From the NCBI RefSeq assembly GCF_040548735.1, contig NZ_JBEPSD010000002.1, positions 558,001 to 622,000 of the forward strand: DNA of 64,000 nucleotides, in the 5' to 3' direction. Shown here in pieces: positions 42,717-50,662 of the stretch. Source of the stretch: Rhodanobacter soli (GTDB taxonomy: Bacteria > Pseudomonadota > Gammaproteobacteria > Xanthomonadales > Rhodanobacteraceae). Each line of letters starts with the position of its first letter. Position 1 is the stretch's first letter. The position numbers and the translations under genes were made by a program. Below the pieces are notes generated by a model. It was not told where the DNA came from and did no database searches. It worked only from the letters and a program-made list of their open reading frames with translations.

Positions 42717-44483
42717 TCACGCCACGAATTGCAGGCGGGCCAGCTCGGCATACAGTCCGCCCTCGGCCAGCAGGCTTTCGTGCGTGCCTTGCGCCACGAT
42801 GCGGCCGCCGTCGAGCACCACGATGCGGTCGGCGCGTTGCACGGTGGCGAGGCGGTGGGCGATCACCAGGGTGGTGCGGCCTTGTTCCAGCCGCGCCAGC
42901 GCCTGCTGGATGGCAGCCTCCGACTGCGCGTCGAGTGCCGAGGTGGCCTCGTCCAGCAACAGCAGCGGCGCGTCGCGCAGGATCGCGCGGGCGATCGCGA
43001 TGCGCTGGCGCTGGCCGCCGGACAGGCGCACGCCGCGTTCGCCCATTTCGGCCTGGTAGCCGTCGTTGAGCGCGTTGATGAAGTCGTGTGCCTCGGCGGC
43101 GCGGGCCGCTTCGCGGACTTCCTCGTCGCTGGCGCCTTCGCGGCCGAAGCGGATGTTGTCGGCGGCGCTGCCGCTGAAGATCACGGTTTCCTGCGGCACC
43201 AGCGCGATCGCGCCGCGCAGGTCGTCCAGGGTCACCGCGCGCAGGTCGACGCCGTCGATGCTGATCGCGCCGCTCTGCGGATCGTAGAAGCGCAGCAGCA
43301 GCGAGAACACCGTGCTCTTGCCGGCGCCGGACGGGCCGACCAGGGCGACGGTTTCGCCAGGGTGCACGTTCAGGGTGAAGTCGTGCAGCGCGGCGGTGTC
43401 GGGGCGGGTCGGGTAGTGGAAGCTCACCTTGTCGAAATGCAGCGCACCGCTGACCGGTCGCGGCAGCGCCAGCGGCTGTGCCGGTGCGACGATTTCCGGG
43501 CGCTCGTCGAGCAGTTCGCCCAGACGCTCCATCGCGCCGGCCGCGCGCAGCACGTCGCCCCATACTTCCGACAGGCCGGCCACCGAGCCGGCGGCGAACA
43601 CCGCGTACAACACGAACTGGCCCAGCACGCCGGCGTCCAGCGTGCCGTTCAGCACGTGGCGCGCGCCGGCCCACAGCACCAGGGTGATCGCGCCGAACAC
43701 CAGCACGATCACCGCCATGGTCAGCAGCGCACGCATGCCGATGCGCCGGCGCGCGGTGGCCAGTGCACGCAGGATCGCGTTGCTGTAGCGGGTGCTCTCG
43801 ATGTTCTCGCGCGCGTAGGCCTTCACCGCGGTCGAGGCATTGAGCGTTTCGTTGGCGATCGCGGCGGCGTCGGCGAGGCGGTCCTGGCTGGCGCGCGAGA
43901 GCTTCTGCACGCGGCGGCCGAACACCAGGATCGGCAGCATCACGGCGGGGATCACCAGCGCGGTGAGCCCGGCCAGCGACGGTGCGGTCCACACCATCAT
44001 GGCGCTGGCGCCGATCAGCATCACCACGCTGCGCAGCGCCACCGACACGCCGGAACCGATCAGCGCCTGCACCACTTCAGTGTCGGCGCTGAGGCGCGAC
44101 AGCAGCTCGCCGACGCGGCTGCGTTCGAAGAAGCCCACGTCGAGCCGGATCACCTGCGCATACAGCGTCTGCCGCAGCGAGGCCAATGCCCGCTCGCTGA
44201 GCAGGGTGATGCAGAAGTAGCGCGCCGCCGTGGCCACGGCCAGCACCACGGCCACGCCGAACAGGGCGATGAAGGTCTCGTTGATCACCGCCTGGCTGGA
44301 ATGCCCGAAGCCCTTGTCGATGATGTGGCGAAAGGCCAGCGGCAGCACCAGCGAGGCGCCCGAGGAGAGGCCGAGAAACAGCAGCCAGCCGATCGCCAGC
44401 GCCCTATGCGGCTTGAGAAACGGCCACAGTCCGCGCAGCGCGCCGATGCGACGGGAAGGACGGGGCGTGGCGGTGGCGGTCAT
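42717..44483 (-). CDS. MsbA-type ABC exporter (fused permease and ATPase)
   Basis: A 588-residue half-transporter. The N-terminal membrane domain has six hydrophobic helices, for example LAIGWLLFLGLSSGASLVLPL and VVLAVATAARYFCITLLSE. The ATPase domain has Walker A GPSGAGKST, signature LSGGQRQRIAIARA and Walker B LLLLDEATSALD, followed by the H-loop VIAHRLATV. Dimers export lipids or hydrophobic compounds. Lipid A flipping by MsbA is one possibility, but no other lipid A gene is near. The start may instead be at 44495, four residues earlier. Confidence 0.9.
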   Translation of the reverse strand: MTATATPRPSRRIGALRGLWPFLKPHRALAIGWLLFLGLSSGASLVLPLAFRHIIDKGFGHSSQAVINETFIALFGVAVVLAVATAARYFCITLLSERALASLRQTLYAQVIRLDVGFFERSRVGELLSRLSADTEVVQALIGSGVSVALRSVVMLIGASAMMVWTAPSLAGLTALVIPAVMLPILVFGRRVQKLSRASQDRLADAAAIANETLNASTAVKAYARENIESTRYSNAILRALATARRRIGMRALLTMAVIVLVFGAITLVLWAGARHVLNGTLDAGVLGQFVLYAVFAAGSVAGLSEVWGDVLRAAGAMERLGELLDERPEIVAPAQPLALPRPVSGALHFDKVSFHYPTRPDTAALHDFTLNVHPGETVALVGPSGAGKSTVFSLLLRFYDPQSGAISIDGVDLRAVTLDDLRGAIALVPQETVIFSGSAADNIRFGREGASDEEVREAARAAEAHDFINALNDGYQAEMGERGVRLSGGQRQRIAIARAILRDAPLLLLDEATSALDAQSEAAIQQALARLEQGRTTLVIAHRLATVQRADRIVVLDGGRIVAQGTHESLLAEGGLYAELARLQFVA

Positions 44484-44579
44484 GGGATCTCGCAAAGGGG
44501 CGGCGTCGATCCCATGACGTGGGGCGGTCGGCGGGTCGATTCAATGCGCGGGCGGGAAACGGCGGGTACGGCCATCGCC

Positions 44580-44930
44580 TCAGGCTGCCGGCTGCGCCTC
44601 GCAACCCCAGCCGTCGTTGCGTCCGCCGAAGTCTTCGGCGGCTTCGCCCAGCAGGCGCTCGAAGCCGGAAACGTTCTCGTGGCTGGCCTCCATGAAGGGA
44701 TGGGCCAGGACCTGCCAGGGAAGTTCGTCGTGTTCTTCATAGGACGAGAACGACACCTTCTGGTCGCTGCGCAGCAGGTGCACGGCAAACTTCAGGGCGT
44801 CGTCTTCCGAGGGAAAGATCACCGCGAAATCGACTTCGCGGGGAATCGACAGATCGTCGCCGGCCTGGGCCATTTGCCAGAGCACGTCGCCGTTTTCGTC
44901 GTCGGGGAAAAGCAGGGGATCGCGATGCAT
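44580..44930 (-). CDS. RraB-like protein (regulator of RNase E)
   Basis: A 116-residue acidic protein matching the RraB domain: NGDVLWQMAQAGDDLSIPREVDFAVIFPSEDDALKFAVHL and the later KVSFSSYEEHDELPWQVLAHPFMEASHENVSGFERLL. RraB binds RNase E and inhibits RNA decay; in many bacteria the single-domain proteins are only similar in fold, so a regulatory role is uncertain. It follows the YigZ gene by 46 bp on the same strand. Confidence 0.75.
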   Translation of the reverse strand: MHRDPLLFPDDENGDVLWQMAQAGDDLSIPREVDFAVIFPSEDDALKFAVHLLRSDQKVSFSSYEEHDELPWQVLAHPFMEASHENVSGFERLLGEAAEDFGGRNDGWGCEAQPAA

Positions 44931-44976
44931 GGGATGGTTCCTGGAAGGTGCGGAGATGGAACGGGTTCGGGGTGTT

Positions 44977-45573
44977 TCAGTCGATGCGCGCCGCGATGCC
45001 CTCGCCACGGGTGAGGTCGGCGATGCGGCTGACCGCTTCATCCACGCGCGTGACGGGCAGCGTGAGCCGAAGGTCGGCGCCGCGTGTGGTGAAGGTTTCG
45101 CGGGCGACGCTGGCGCCGAGTTCATGCAGGCGCGCCTTGAGCAGGGCCAGGTCGGAAAAACCGCATGACAGCGCAAGTGTGGCCATCGGAATGATCGGTA
45201 CGCGCTCGGCACGGCGCAGGCATTCCGCCGCGGTGCCGCCGTAAGCGCGCACCAGGCCGCCGGCGCCCAGCTTGATGCCGCCGAACCAGCGCGTCACCAC
45301 GACCACGACGCGATCCATCGCCTGGCCCTCGATCGCCTGCAGGATCGGGCGGCCGGCGGTGCCGCCAGGTTCGCCGTCGTCGTTGAAGCGGTAGTCCTGG
45401 CCGATGCGCCAGGCCCAGCAGTTGTGCGTGGCGGTGGGGTCGCCCGCCTCGCGCATGAAGGCCAGCGCCTCTTCGGCGGACTCCGCGGGGGCGGCCAGCG
45501 CGAGGAAGCGGCTTTTCCTGATCTCTTCCTGATGGCGACACGGCTGGGCCAGGGTGGACAGCGTTTCGCTCAT
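44977..45573 (-). CDS. yigZ: IMPACT family protein YigZ
   Basis: A 198-residue protein of the IMPACT/YigZ family: RKSRFLALAAPAESAEEALAFM, THNCWAWRIG, FNDDGEPGGTAGRPILQAIEG and TRWFGGIKLGAGGLVRAYGG are the family blocks. The C-terminal half resembles EF-G domain IV, and roles in translation or in acetylated sugar degradation are proposed, but not settled. The start overlaps the stop of the upstream anti-sigma-like gene (ATGA), so translation is coupled. Confidence 0.9.
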   Translation of the reverse strand: MSETLSTLAQPCRHQEEIRKSRFLALAAPAESAEEALAFMREAGDPTATHNCWAWRIGQDYRFNDDGEPGGTAGRPILQAIEGQAMDRVVVVVTRWFGGIKLGAGGLVRAYGGTAAECLRRAERVPIIPMATLALSCGFSDLALLKARLHELGASVARETFTTRGADLRLTLPVTRVDEAVSRIADLTRGEGIAARID

Positions 45574-46475
45574 GGCTTGCGCAGTTTCGCCTGAAGCTCC
45601 GGCGGCAGCTCCCATCGCGGATGCGCATGCCGGAACGCGGCCAGTCGCTGCCGTGCCTCGTCGTCGTGGCCTTGCGCGAACAACAACCGGATCTTGTCCA
45701 GCTCCTGCGTCGGCGTATCGCTGGCGCTCGTTGCGGTGTCGGCCGCTGCCGCGACGGGTGCCGGCGCGGCAGCCATCGTGGCCTGCAGGGACGGCGCACT
45801 GGCTGCAGCTTCAGCCACCGCGGGCTTGGCCGCGCTGGTGGCGATCTCGTTGCTGGCTTGCCGGGTCACGTCGGCCGGAGCGCGGGGTGCCACGCCCGCC
45901 AACTGCTGCTCATCGCGAGAGACGGGTGCGGCCTGCTTGTCGGCCACGGCCTGGCGCGACTTGGCTGCCATGGGTGCGTGAGGTGCTGCGGCAAGGATCC
46001 GGGGCGGTGGTTGCTTCGGCGGTGCAGGTAGCGGGGCGGGCGGCATCGGTGCGTTCGTCGCCGCCTCGGCCTGCACCGGCGCGACGCTGCCGCTCACCAC
46101 CGGCGCGGATTCGCTCCGGGGCGATTCGTGCATGCGCCAGGCAAGCCCGACGGCGAGCACGAGGGCGGCTGCACTGCTCAAGCCGACCAGCCAGTGTGGC
46201 CGGAGTTTCCTGGCGGATCCAGCCCGCGCTGCGGGGGTGATGGCAACGGGCTTCGGATGCACCCAGTCGCCGGGTTCGCGTGGCGCCTTGCGGCGTTCGA
46301 CCGGAACGGCGGGCTGCGTTTCCAGCGCCTGCGCCGCGGCGCGCAGCACGGTTGCGTCCAGCGCCGGGCCGGGCTCGTTCTGCGGCAGCTGGCGATACAG
46401 CGCGGCCAGCTCGGCTTCGCCGGGCAGTGCGTCGTCCGGCTCGCGTGGATCCTGTGGTGGCAGTGGGGTGGTCAT
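45570..46475 (-). CDS. Anti-sigma-factor-like single-pass membrane protein
   Basis: A 301-residue protein with a soluble N-terminal part (ELAALYRQLPQNEPGPALDATVLRAAAQAL), one transmembrane helix (WLVGLSSAAALVLAVGLAWRM) and a long Ala/Pro/Gln-rich periplasmic tail ending in ELDKIRLLFAQGHDDEARQRLAAFR. The layout and the overlap with an ECF sigma gene suggest an anti-sigma factor, but no ZAS zinc motif is visible. It overlaps both neighbours by 4 bp: the sigma stop on one side and yigZ on the other. Confidence 0.65.
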   Translation of the reverse strand: MTTPLPPQDPREPDDALPGEAELAALYRQLPQNEPGPALDATVLRAAAQALETQPAVPVERRKAPREPGDWVHPKPVAITPAARAGSARKLRPHWLVGLSSAAALVLAVGLAWRMHESPRSESAPVVSGSVAPVQAEAATNAPMPPAPLPAPPKQPPPRILAAAPHAPMAAKSRQAVADKQAAPVSRDEQQLAGVAPRAPADVTRQASNEIATSAAKPAVAEAAASAPSLQATMAAAPAPVAAAADTATSASDTPTQELDKIRLLFAQGHDDEARQRLAAFRHAHPRWELPPELQAKLRKP

Positions 46476-47026
46476 TCGGACAGCACTTCGCGTAGACGGT
46501 TCATGGCATAGCGCAGGCGCGACTTCACCGTTTCGCGGCCGGCGCCGGTCACCGCGGCGATCTCCTCCAGGCTCAGGTCCTGCTCCAGCCGCAGCAGCAC
46601 CGCCGTGCGTTGCTCGTCGGGCAACTGCTCGATCGCGCGCTGCAGGCTGCGTCGGCGCTCGAACTCGGACAGGGTGTGATCCGGTTGATCCTGCTCCGGC
46701 ATGGCGACGTTGGCCAGCGCGGTTTCGGCTTCGTCGCCGTCGGCCATCGGCCGCTGGCGGCGCACGCTGTCGATCATCAGGTTGTGCGCGATCTGCAGCA
46801 GCCAGGTGCTGAACTTCGCCTGCGGCTGGTAACGCGTCCGCGCGCTGATCACCCGGCTCCAGGTTTCCTGGAACAGCTCGTCGGTGCGATGCGGGTCGCG
46901 CACGCTGCGCAGCAGGAACCGGTACAGCATGCCGCGATGGCGCGCATACAGCGCCTCGAACGCGGCAAGGTCGCCGTGCGCGTAGGCAAGCATCAGCATC
47001 GCATCGGGATCGACCGCGGCATCCAT
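46472..47026 (-). CDS. ECF-type RNA polymerase sigma factor
   Basis: A 184-residue sigma-70 family member. Region 2 is LAYAHGDLAAFEALYARHRGMLYRFLLRSV to DELFQETWSRVISARTRY; region 4 is IEQLPDEQRTAVLLRLEQDLSLEEIAAVTGAGRETVKSRL. Regions 1 and 3 are missing, as in ECF factors. The ATG at 47026 gives a normal N-terminus; the longer frame upstream runs through a repeat and is rejected. It stops in overlap with the anti-sigma-like gene and lies 214 bp downstream of the VWA lipoprotein gene on the same strand. Confidence 0.9.
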   Translation of the reverse strand: MDAAVDPDAMLMLAYAHGDLAAFEALYARHRGMLYRFLLRSVRDPHRTDELFQETWSRVISARTRYQPQAKFSTWLLQIAHNLMIDSVRRQRPMADGDEAETALANVAMPEQDQPDHTLSEFERRRSLQRAIEQLPDEQRTAVLLRLEQDLSLEEIAAVTGAGRETVKSRLRYAMNRLREVLSE

Positions 47027-47103
47027 GGGGTGCGAGGGTAAGGCAAATCGCCGGGCAACGGGTAGGTCGTGGAACCCGGCCGCGGCCGCCTGCCTGCGCC
47101 TTC

Positions 47104-47140
47104 CTTCCTCCCCTGCTTGCAAGGGAAGGTTGGGGAGGAG
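47104..47140. repeat. CTTCCTCCCCTGCTTGCAAGGGAAGG repeat
   Basis: A short palindrome of the same family as the two arms at 13504-13628, here as one arm followed by TTGGGGAGGAGCG. It lies between the VWA lipoprotein and sigma genes. Confidence 0.6.
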
Positions 47141-47240
47141 CGCGGTTGCCTGTTCCGGCCCCGCGGCCCGGCCGTGGCTGGGGAAGGGAGGCGAGGCGCA
47201 GCCACCCATAACCACCGCCGGCGCCGCAAGGCCGGAAACC

Positions 47241-49016
47241 TCAACGCGCGGCGGTGTCGCTGGCGTCGCCATGGCCGTGCGTGGCCAGCCCATCGGCCAG
47301 CTTCACCAGTTGCACGAAGCCGGCGCGATAGCCGTCGGCATCGCCGCCGCGTGCGCCGCTGGCGAGCTGCGCGATCTGTGCGTAGCCGTAGCCGTCCAGG
47401 TATTTGCCGCCGCGCAGGGCATCGGCGAACGCGGCCACGGCGGCGGCATAACGCAGGCGCTCGCTGGCCCGTGCTTCGGCCTGGGCGGCGATCGGCCGTT
47501 CGATCAGCTTGCTGCCCGACTGTCCCGGCAGCTTGTAGCGCAGGCGCAGAAAGGCCAGTTCGTTGCCGCCCCTGGCCGATGCGGACGGGTTGCCGTAGCG
47601 CAGCGGGTCGATGCGCGCGGCCGCCGAATCTTTCGGGGTGATCTCGTAGATCGCGGTGACGTTGGCGCCCGCGCCGATCTCGCCGGCGTCGACCTTGTCG
47701 TTGTTGAAATCCTCGCGCTTCAGCAGCCGCTTCTCGTAGCCGAGCAGGCGGTATTCCTGCACCTGCGCGGGGTTGAACTCGACCTGGATCTTCACGTCCT
47801 TCGCGATCGTCAGCAAGGTGGCGGACATCTCGTCGACCAGCACGCGACGGCCTTCCTGCAGGCTGTCGATGTAGTGGTGGCTGCCGTTGCCCGCGTCGGC
47901 CAGCATCACCGCCATCGCATCGTTGTAGTTGCCTTCGCCGAAGCCCAGCGTGGTCAGCGCCACGCCGCTCTTGCGGTGATCCTCGATCGTGGTCTTCAGC
48001 GCTTCCTGGCTGACCGTACCCACGTTGAAGTCGCCGTCGGTGGCCAGGATCACCCGGTTCACGCCGCCCTTGATGAAGCCCTGTTCCGCCTGCGCATACG
48101 CCAGCTCGATGCCGGCGCCGCCGTTGGTGGAGCCGCCCGCACCGAGGCTGTCGATCGCCGCGGTGATGGTGGCGTGCTGGTCGCCGGCGGTGGAGGGCAG
48201 GGCGACACCGGCGGAGCCGGCATAGGTGACGATGGCCACCCGGTCCTGCTTGCGCAGTTCGCGCACCAGCTGTTTCAGCGAGGCCTTGAGCAGCGGCAGC
48301 TTGTCCGGTTCGTCCATCGAGCCGGAGGTGTCGATCAGGAACACCAGGTTCGACGCGGGGATCTCCGCAGCCGGCACGCGGTAGCCCTGGATGCCGATCA
48401 GCAGCAGTTGGCGCTGCGCGTTCCACGGTGCCGGCGCCAGCTCGGTGGTGACGCTGAACGGTTGTTCGCGATCGGTCGGCGGCGTGTAGCCGTAGTCGAA
48501 GTAGTTGATGAATTCCTCGGCACGCACCGCGTCGGCCGGCGGCAGCTGGCCCGCGCTCAACATGCGCCGCACGTTCGTGTACGAGCCGGTGTCGACGTCG
48601 ATGCTGAGGGTGGACACCGGCTGTTCGGTGACCAGCTGCACCGGATTGGTGTCGCGATGGGTGTAGTTCTCGGTGTTGGTGTCGCCGGGCATCGGCTGCA
48701 TGGACGGCATCACCATCGGCGCTGCCATGTAGGCGCTTGCCACCATGCCCTTGCTCATCGCCCCGCGCTGCATCGCAGGCGGCGGCTGCCTGGGCGGCTC
48801 CGGCATGCTCACCGGCATCGGTGCGGCCACTTCGTTCAAGGTCTTGTTGGCTTCCGTCGTCGGCCCGGGTGGCGCAGGTTTGGCGGGTGGTGGCGGAACG
48901 GTTGGTGTCTTGCCGGCTGTCGCCGGCACGTCCGCGATGGGTTTCGATGCGCTGCAACCGGCCAGCATCACCAGCAAGGCAAGCAGCAGCGTGCGCAACA
49001 GGGCTCTCACGTTCAT
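47241..49016 (-). CDS. VWA-domain lipoprotein (YfbK-like)
   Basis: A 591-residue lipoprotein; the lipobox LAGC gives Cys21. A long Pro-rich linker precedes ENYTHRDTNPVQLVTEQPVSTLSIDVDTGSY. A von Willebrand A domain follows with the metal site LVFLIDTSGSMDEPDKL and STNGGAGIELAYAQAE, then a C-terminal DUF3520-type region. This is the layout of E. coli YfbK, of unknown function. An adjacent ECF sigma factor and anti-sigma-like protein suggest it is a target or part of an envelope-stress circuit. Confidence 0.88.
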   Translation of the reverse strand: MNVRALLRTLLLALLVMLAGCSASKPIADVPATAGKTPTVPPPPAKPAPPGPTTEANKTLNEVAAPMPVSMPEPPRQPPPAMQRGAMSKGMVASAYMAAPMVMPSMQPMPGDTNTENYTHRDTNPVQLVTEQPVSTLSIDVDTGSYTNVRRMLSAGQLPPADAVRAEEFINYFDYGYTPPTDREQPFSVTTELAPAPWNAQRQLLLIGIQGYRVPAAEIPASNLVFLIDTSGSMDEPDKLPLLKASLKQLVRELRKQDRVAIVTYAGSAGVALPSTAGDQHATITAAIDSLGAGGSTNGGAGIELAYAQAEQGFIKGGVNRVILATDGDFNVGTVSQEALKTTIEDHRKSGVALTTLGFGEGNYNDAMAVMLADAGNGSHHYIDSLQEGRRVLVDEMSATLLTIAKDVKIQVEFNPAQVQEYRLLGYEKRLLKREDFNNDKVDAGEIGAGANVTAIYEITPKDSAAARIDPLRYGNPSASARGGNELAFLRLRYKLPGQSGSKLIERPIAAQAEARASERLRYAAAVAAFADALRGGKYLDGYGYAQIAQLASGARGGDADGYRAGFVQLVKLADGLATHGHGDASDTAAR

Positions 49017-49138
49017 GGGCGGCTCTCCTCCGGCGGCGGTCTCCTCCGGTTCGTGAAAGATGAAACGCGGGCATGAGGCGAACGGGGTTGATCATCGCGC
49101 GGTAACATGGCGCCCTCGGCGAGATCCATCGGAACGAC

Positions 49139-49612
49139 ATGATCAACAACGACGTACTGCGCGCCATCCGCTACATGCTCGATCTCAGCGACGGCAGGGT
49201 GGTCGACATCATCCATCTGGCGGACCCGTCGGCTCCGGTCGGAAAGGAAGATGTGCAGGCGTTCCTGAAGAAGGACGACGAGCCCGGCTACGCCGAGTGC
49301 AGCAACAAGGTGCTGGCCGTCTTCCTCGATGGCCTGGTGTTCCACCGCCGTGGCAAGGACGAAAGCCGCCCGCCGCGCCCGCCGGAGAAGCGCGTCACCA
49401 ACAACGTGGTGCTGAAGAAGCTGCGCGTGGCGTTCGAGCTGAAGGACGTGGACATGCACCAGATCCTCGAAAGTGCCGGCTTCCCGGTTTCCAAACCGGA
49501 ACTCAGCGCGTTGTTCCGTCAGCCCGACCACAAGAATTTCAAGCTGTGCGGCGACCAGTTGCTGCGCAATTTCCTGAAGGGGCTGACGATGCGGGTGCGC
49601 GGCACCGGCTGA
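49139..49612 (+). CDS. YehS/DUF1456 family protein
   Basis: A 157-residue protein made of two copies of DUF1456: NNDVLRAIRYMLDLSDGRVVDII at the start and NNVVLKKLRVAFELKDVDMHQIL in the middle, each about 70 residues. E. coli YehS is its relative and its function is unknown. It starts in the divergent gap of the VWA gene and is followed by an exporter gene. Confidence 0.88.
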   Translation: MINNDVLRAIRYMLDLSDGRVVDIIHLADPSAPVGKEDVQAFLKKDDEPGYAECSNKVLAVFLDGLVFHRRGKDESRPPRPPEKRVTNNVVLKKLRVAFELKDVDMHQILESAGFPVSKPELSALFRQPDHKNFKLCGDQLLRNFLKGLTMRVRGTG

Positions 49613-49746
49613 ACGAGAGGGTGCACATCGTGCGGCACATTGCTGTCAGGCGCTGTCAGCAATGACGACGGCAGGATGGCCGGCATGGTGGGTTTCGCCG
49701 GGGCCTGCGAGCATCATGGGCACGGTCTTCCGCCAAGGCTGCGCTC

Positions 49747-50646
49747 GTGTCGTCACGCTCCGCCGTCGCTCCGCTCGTGCTCGCCATCGGCATGCTGTTG
49801 ATCAGCATGGTCTCGTACCAGTGCGGCGCGTCGCTGGCCAAGCATCTGTTCCCGCAGGTCGGCGCACAGGGCGCCACGGCCTATCGACTGGGGCTCAGCG
49901 CGCTGATCCTGCTGCTGTGGCGGCGGCCATGGCGCCGGTCCGGCACGGGTCAGGACACTGGCCAGCGCGACTGGCGCGCGCTATGGGGATATGGCCTCTC
50001 CATGGGTGCGATGAACCTGGTGTTCTACATGTCGTTGCGCACGATCCCGCTGGGCATCGCGGTGGCGCTGGAATTCACCGGGCCGCTGGCGCTGGCGCTG
50101 TTCGGTTCGCGCCGGTTGCTCGACTTCGTCTGGATCGCGCTGGTGGTGGCCGGGCTGGCCCTGTTGCTGCCGCTGCGCGGGCAGATGCACGCGCTCGATC
50201 CGGTGGGCGTGATGTACGCGCTGGCTGCCGGCGTGGGCTGGGCGCTGTACATCGTGCTGGGAAAGAAGGCGGGAGCGGCTCACGGCGCGGACGCGGTGAC
50301 GCTGGGCACGTCGGTCGGCGCGTTGCTGGCGATCCCGTTCGGTATCGCGCATGCCGGCAGCGCGCTGCTGTCGCCGGCGCTGCTGCCGTATGCGCTGGGC
50401 GTGGCGGTGCTCAGCTCGGCGCTGCCTTATTCGCTGGAGATGGTCGCGCTGACCCGGTTGCCGGCGCGCACGTTCAGCACCTTGCTGAGCCTGGAGCCGG
50501 CCATCGCGGCGCTGGCCGGCGTGGCGTTGCTGGGCGAACGGCTCAGCCTGCTGCAATGGCTGGCCATCGTGACGATCATCGTGGCGGCGGCGGGTACCGC
50601 GTTGAGCGTGCGCGGGCCCATGCTGGCGGAGCCGCTGGCGAACTGA
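49747..50646 (+). CDS. EamA family exporter (RhtA-like)
   Basis: A 299-residue inner-membrane protein with ten hydrophobic helices in two EamA repeats, for example LVLAIGMLLISMVSYQCGASLA at the start and LSLLQWLAIVTIIVAAAGTALSV at the end. The arrangement AMNLVFYMSLRTIPLGIAVALEFTGPLALALFGSR is typical of RhtA-type threonine/homoserine exporters. GTG start at 49747. A proton antiporter of amino acids is likely, but the substrate is not proven. Confidence 0.85.
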   Translation: MSSRSAVAPLVLAIGMLLISMVSYQCGASLAKHLFPQVGAQGATAYRLGLSALILLLWRRPWRRSGTGQDTGQRDWRALWGYGLSMGAMNLVFYMSLRTIPLGIAVALEFTGPLALALFGSRRLLDFVWIALVVAGLALLLPLRGQMHALDPVGVMYALAAGVGWALYIVLGKKAGAAHGADAVTLGTSVGALLAIPFGIAHAGSALLSPALLPYALGVAVLSSALPYSLEMVALTRLPARTFSTLLSLEPAIAALAGVALLGERLSLLQWLAIVTIIVAAAGTALSVRGPMLAEPLAN

Positions 50647-50662
50647 GAGCCAGCGACGTCGC

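Noticed and set aside
42636..45014. 792-residue plus-strand open frame
   Set aside because: Antisense to the ABC exporter gene; His/Gln/Arg-rich shadow composition, no motifs.
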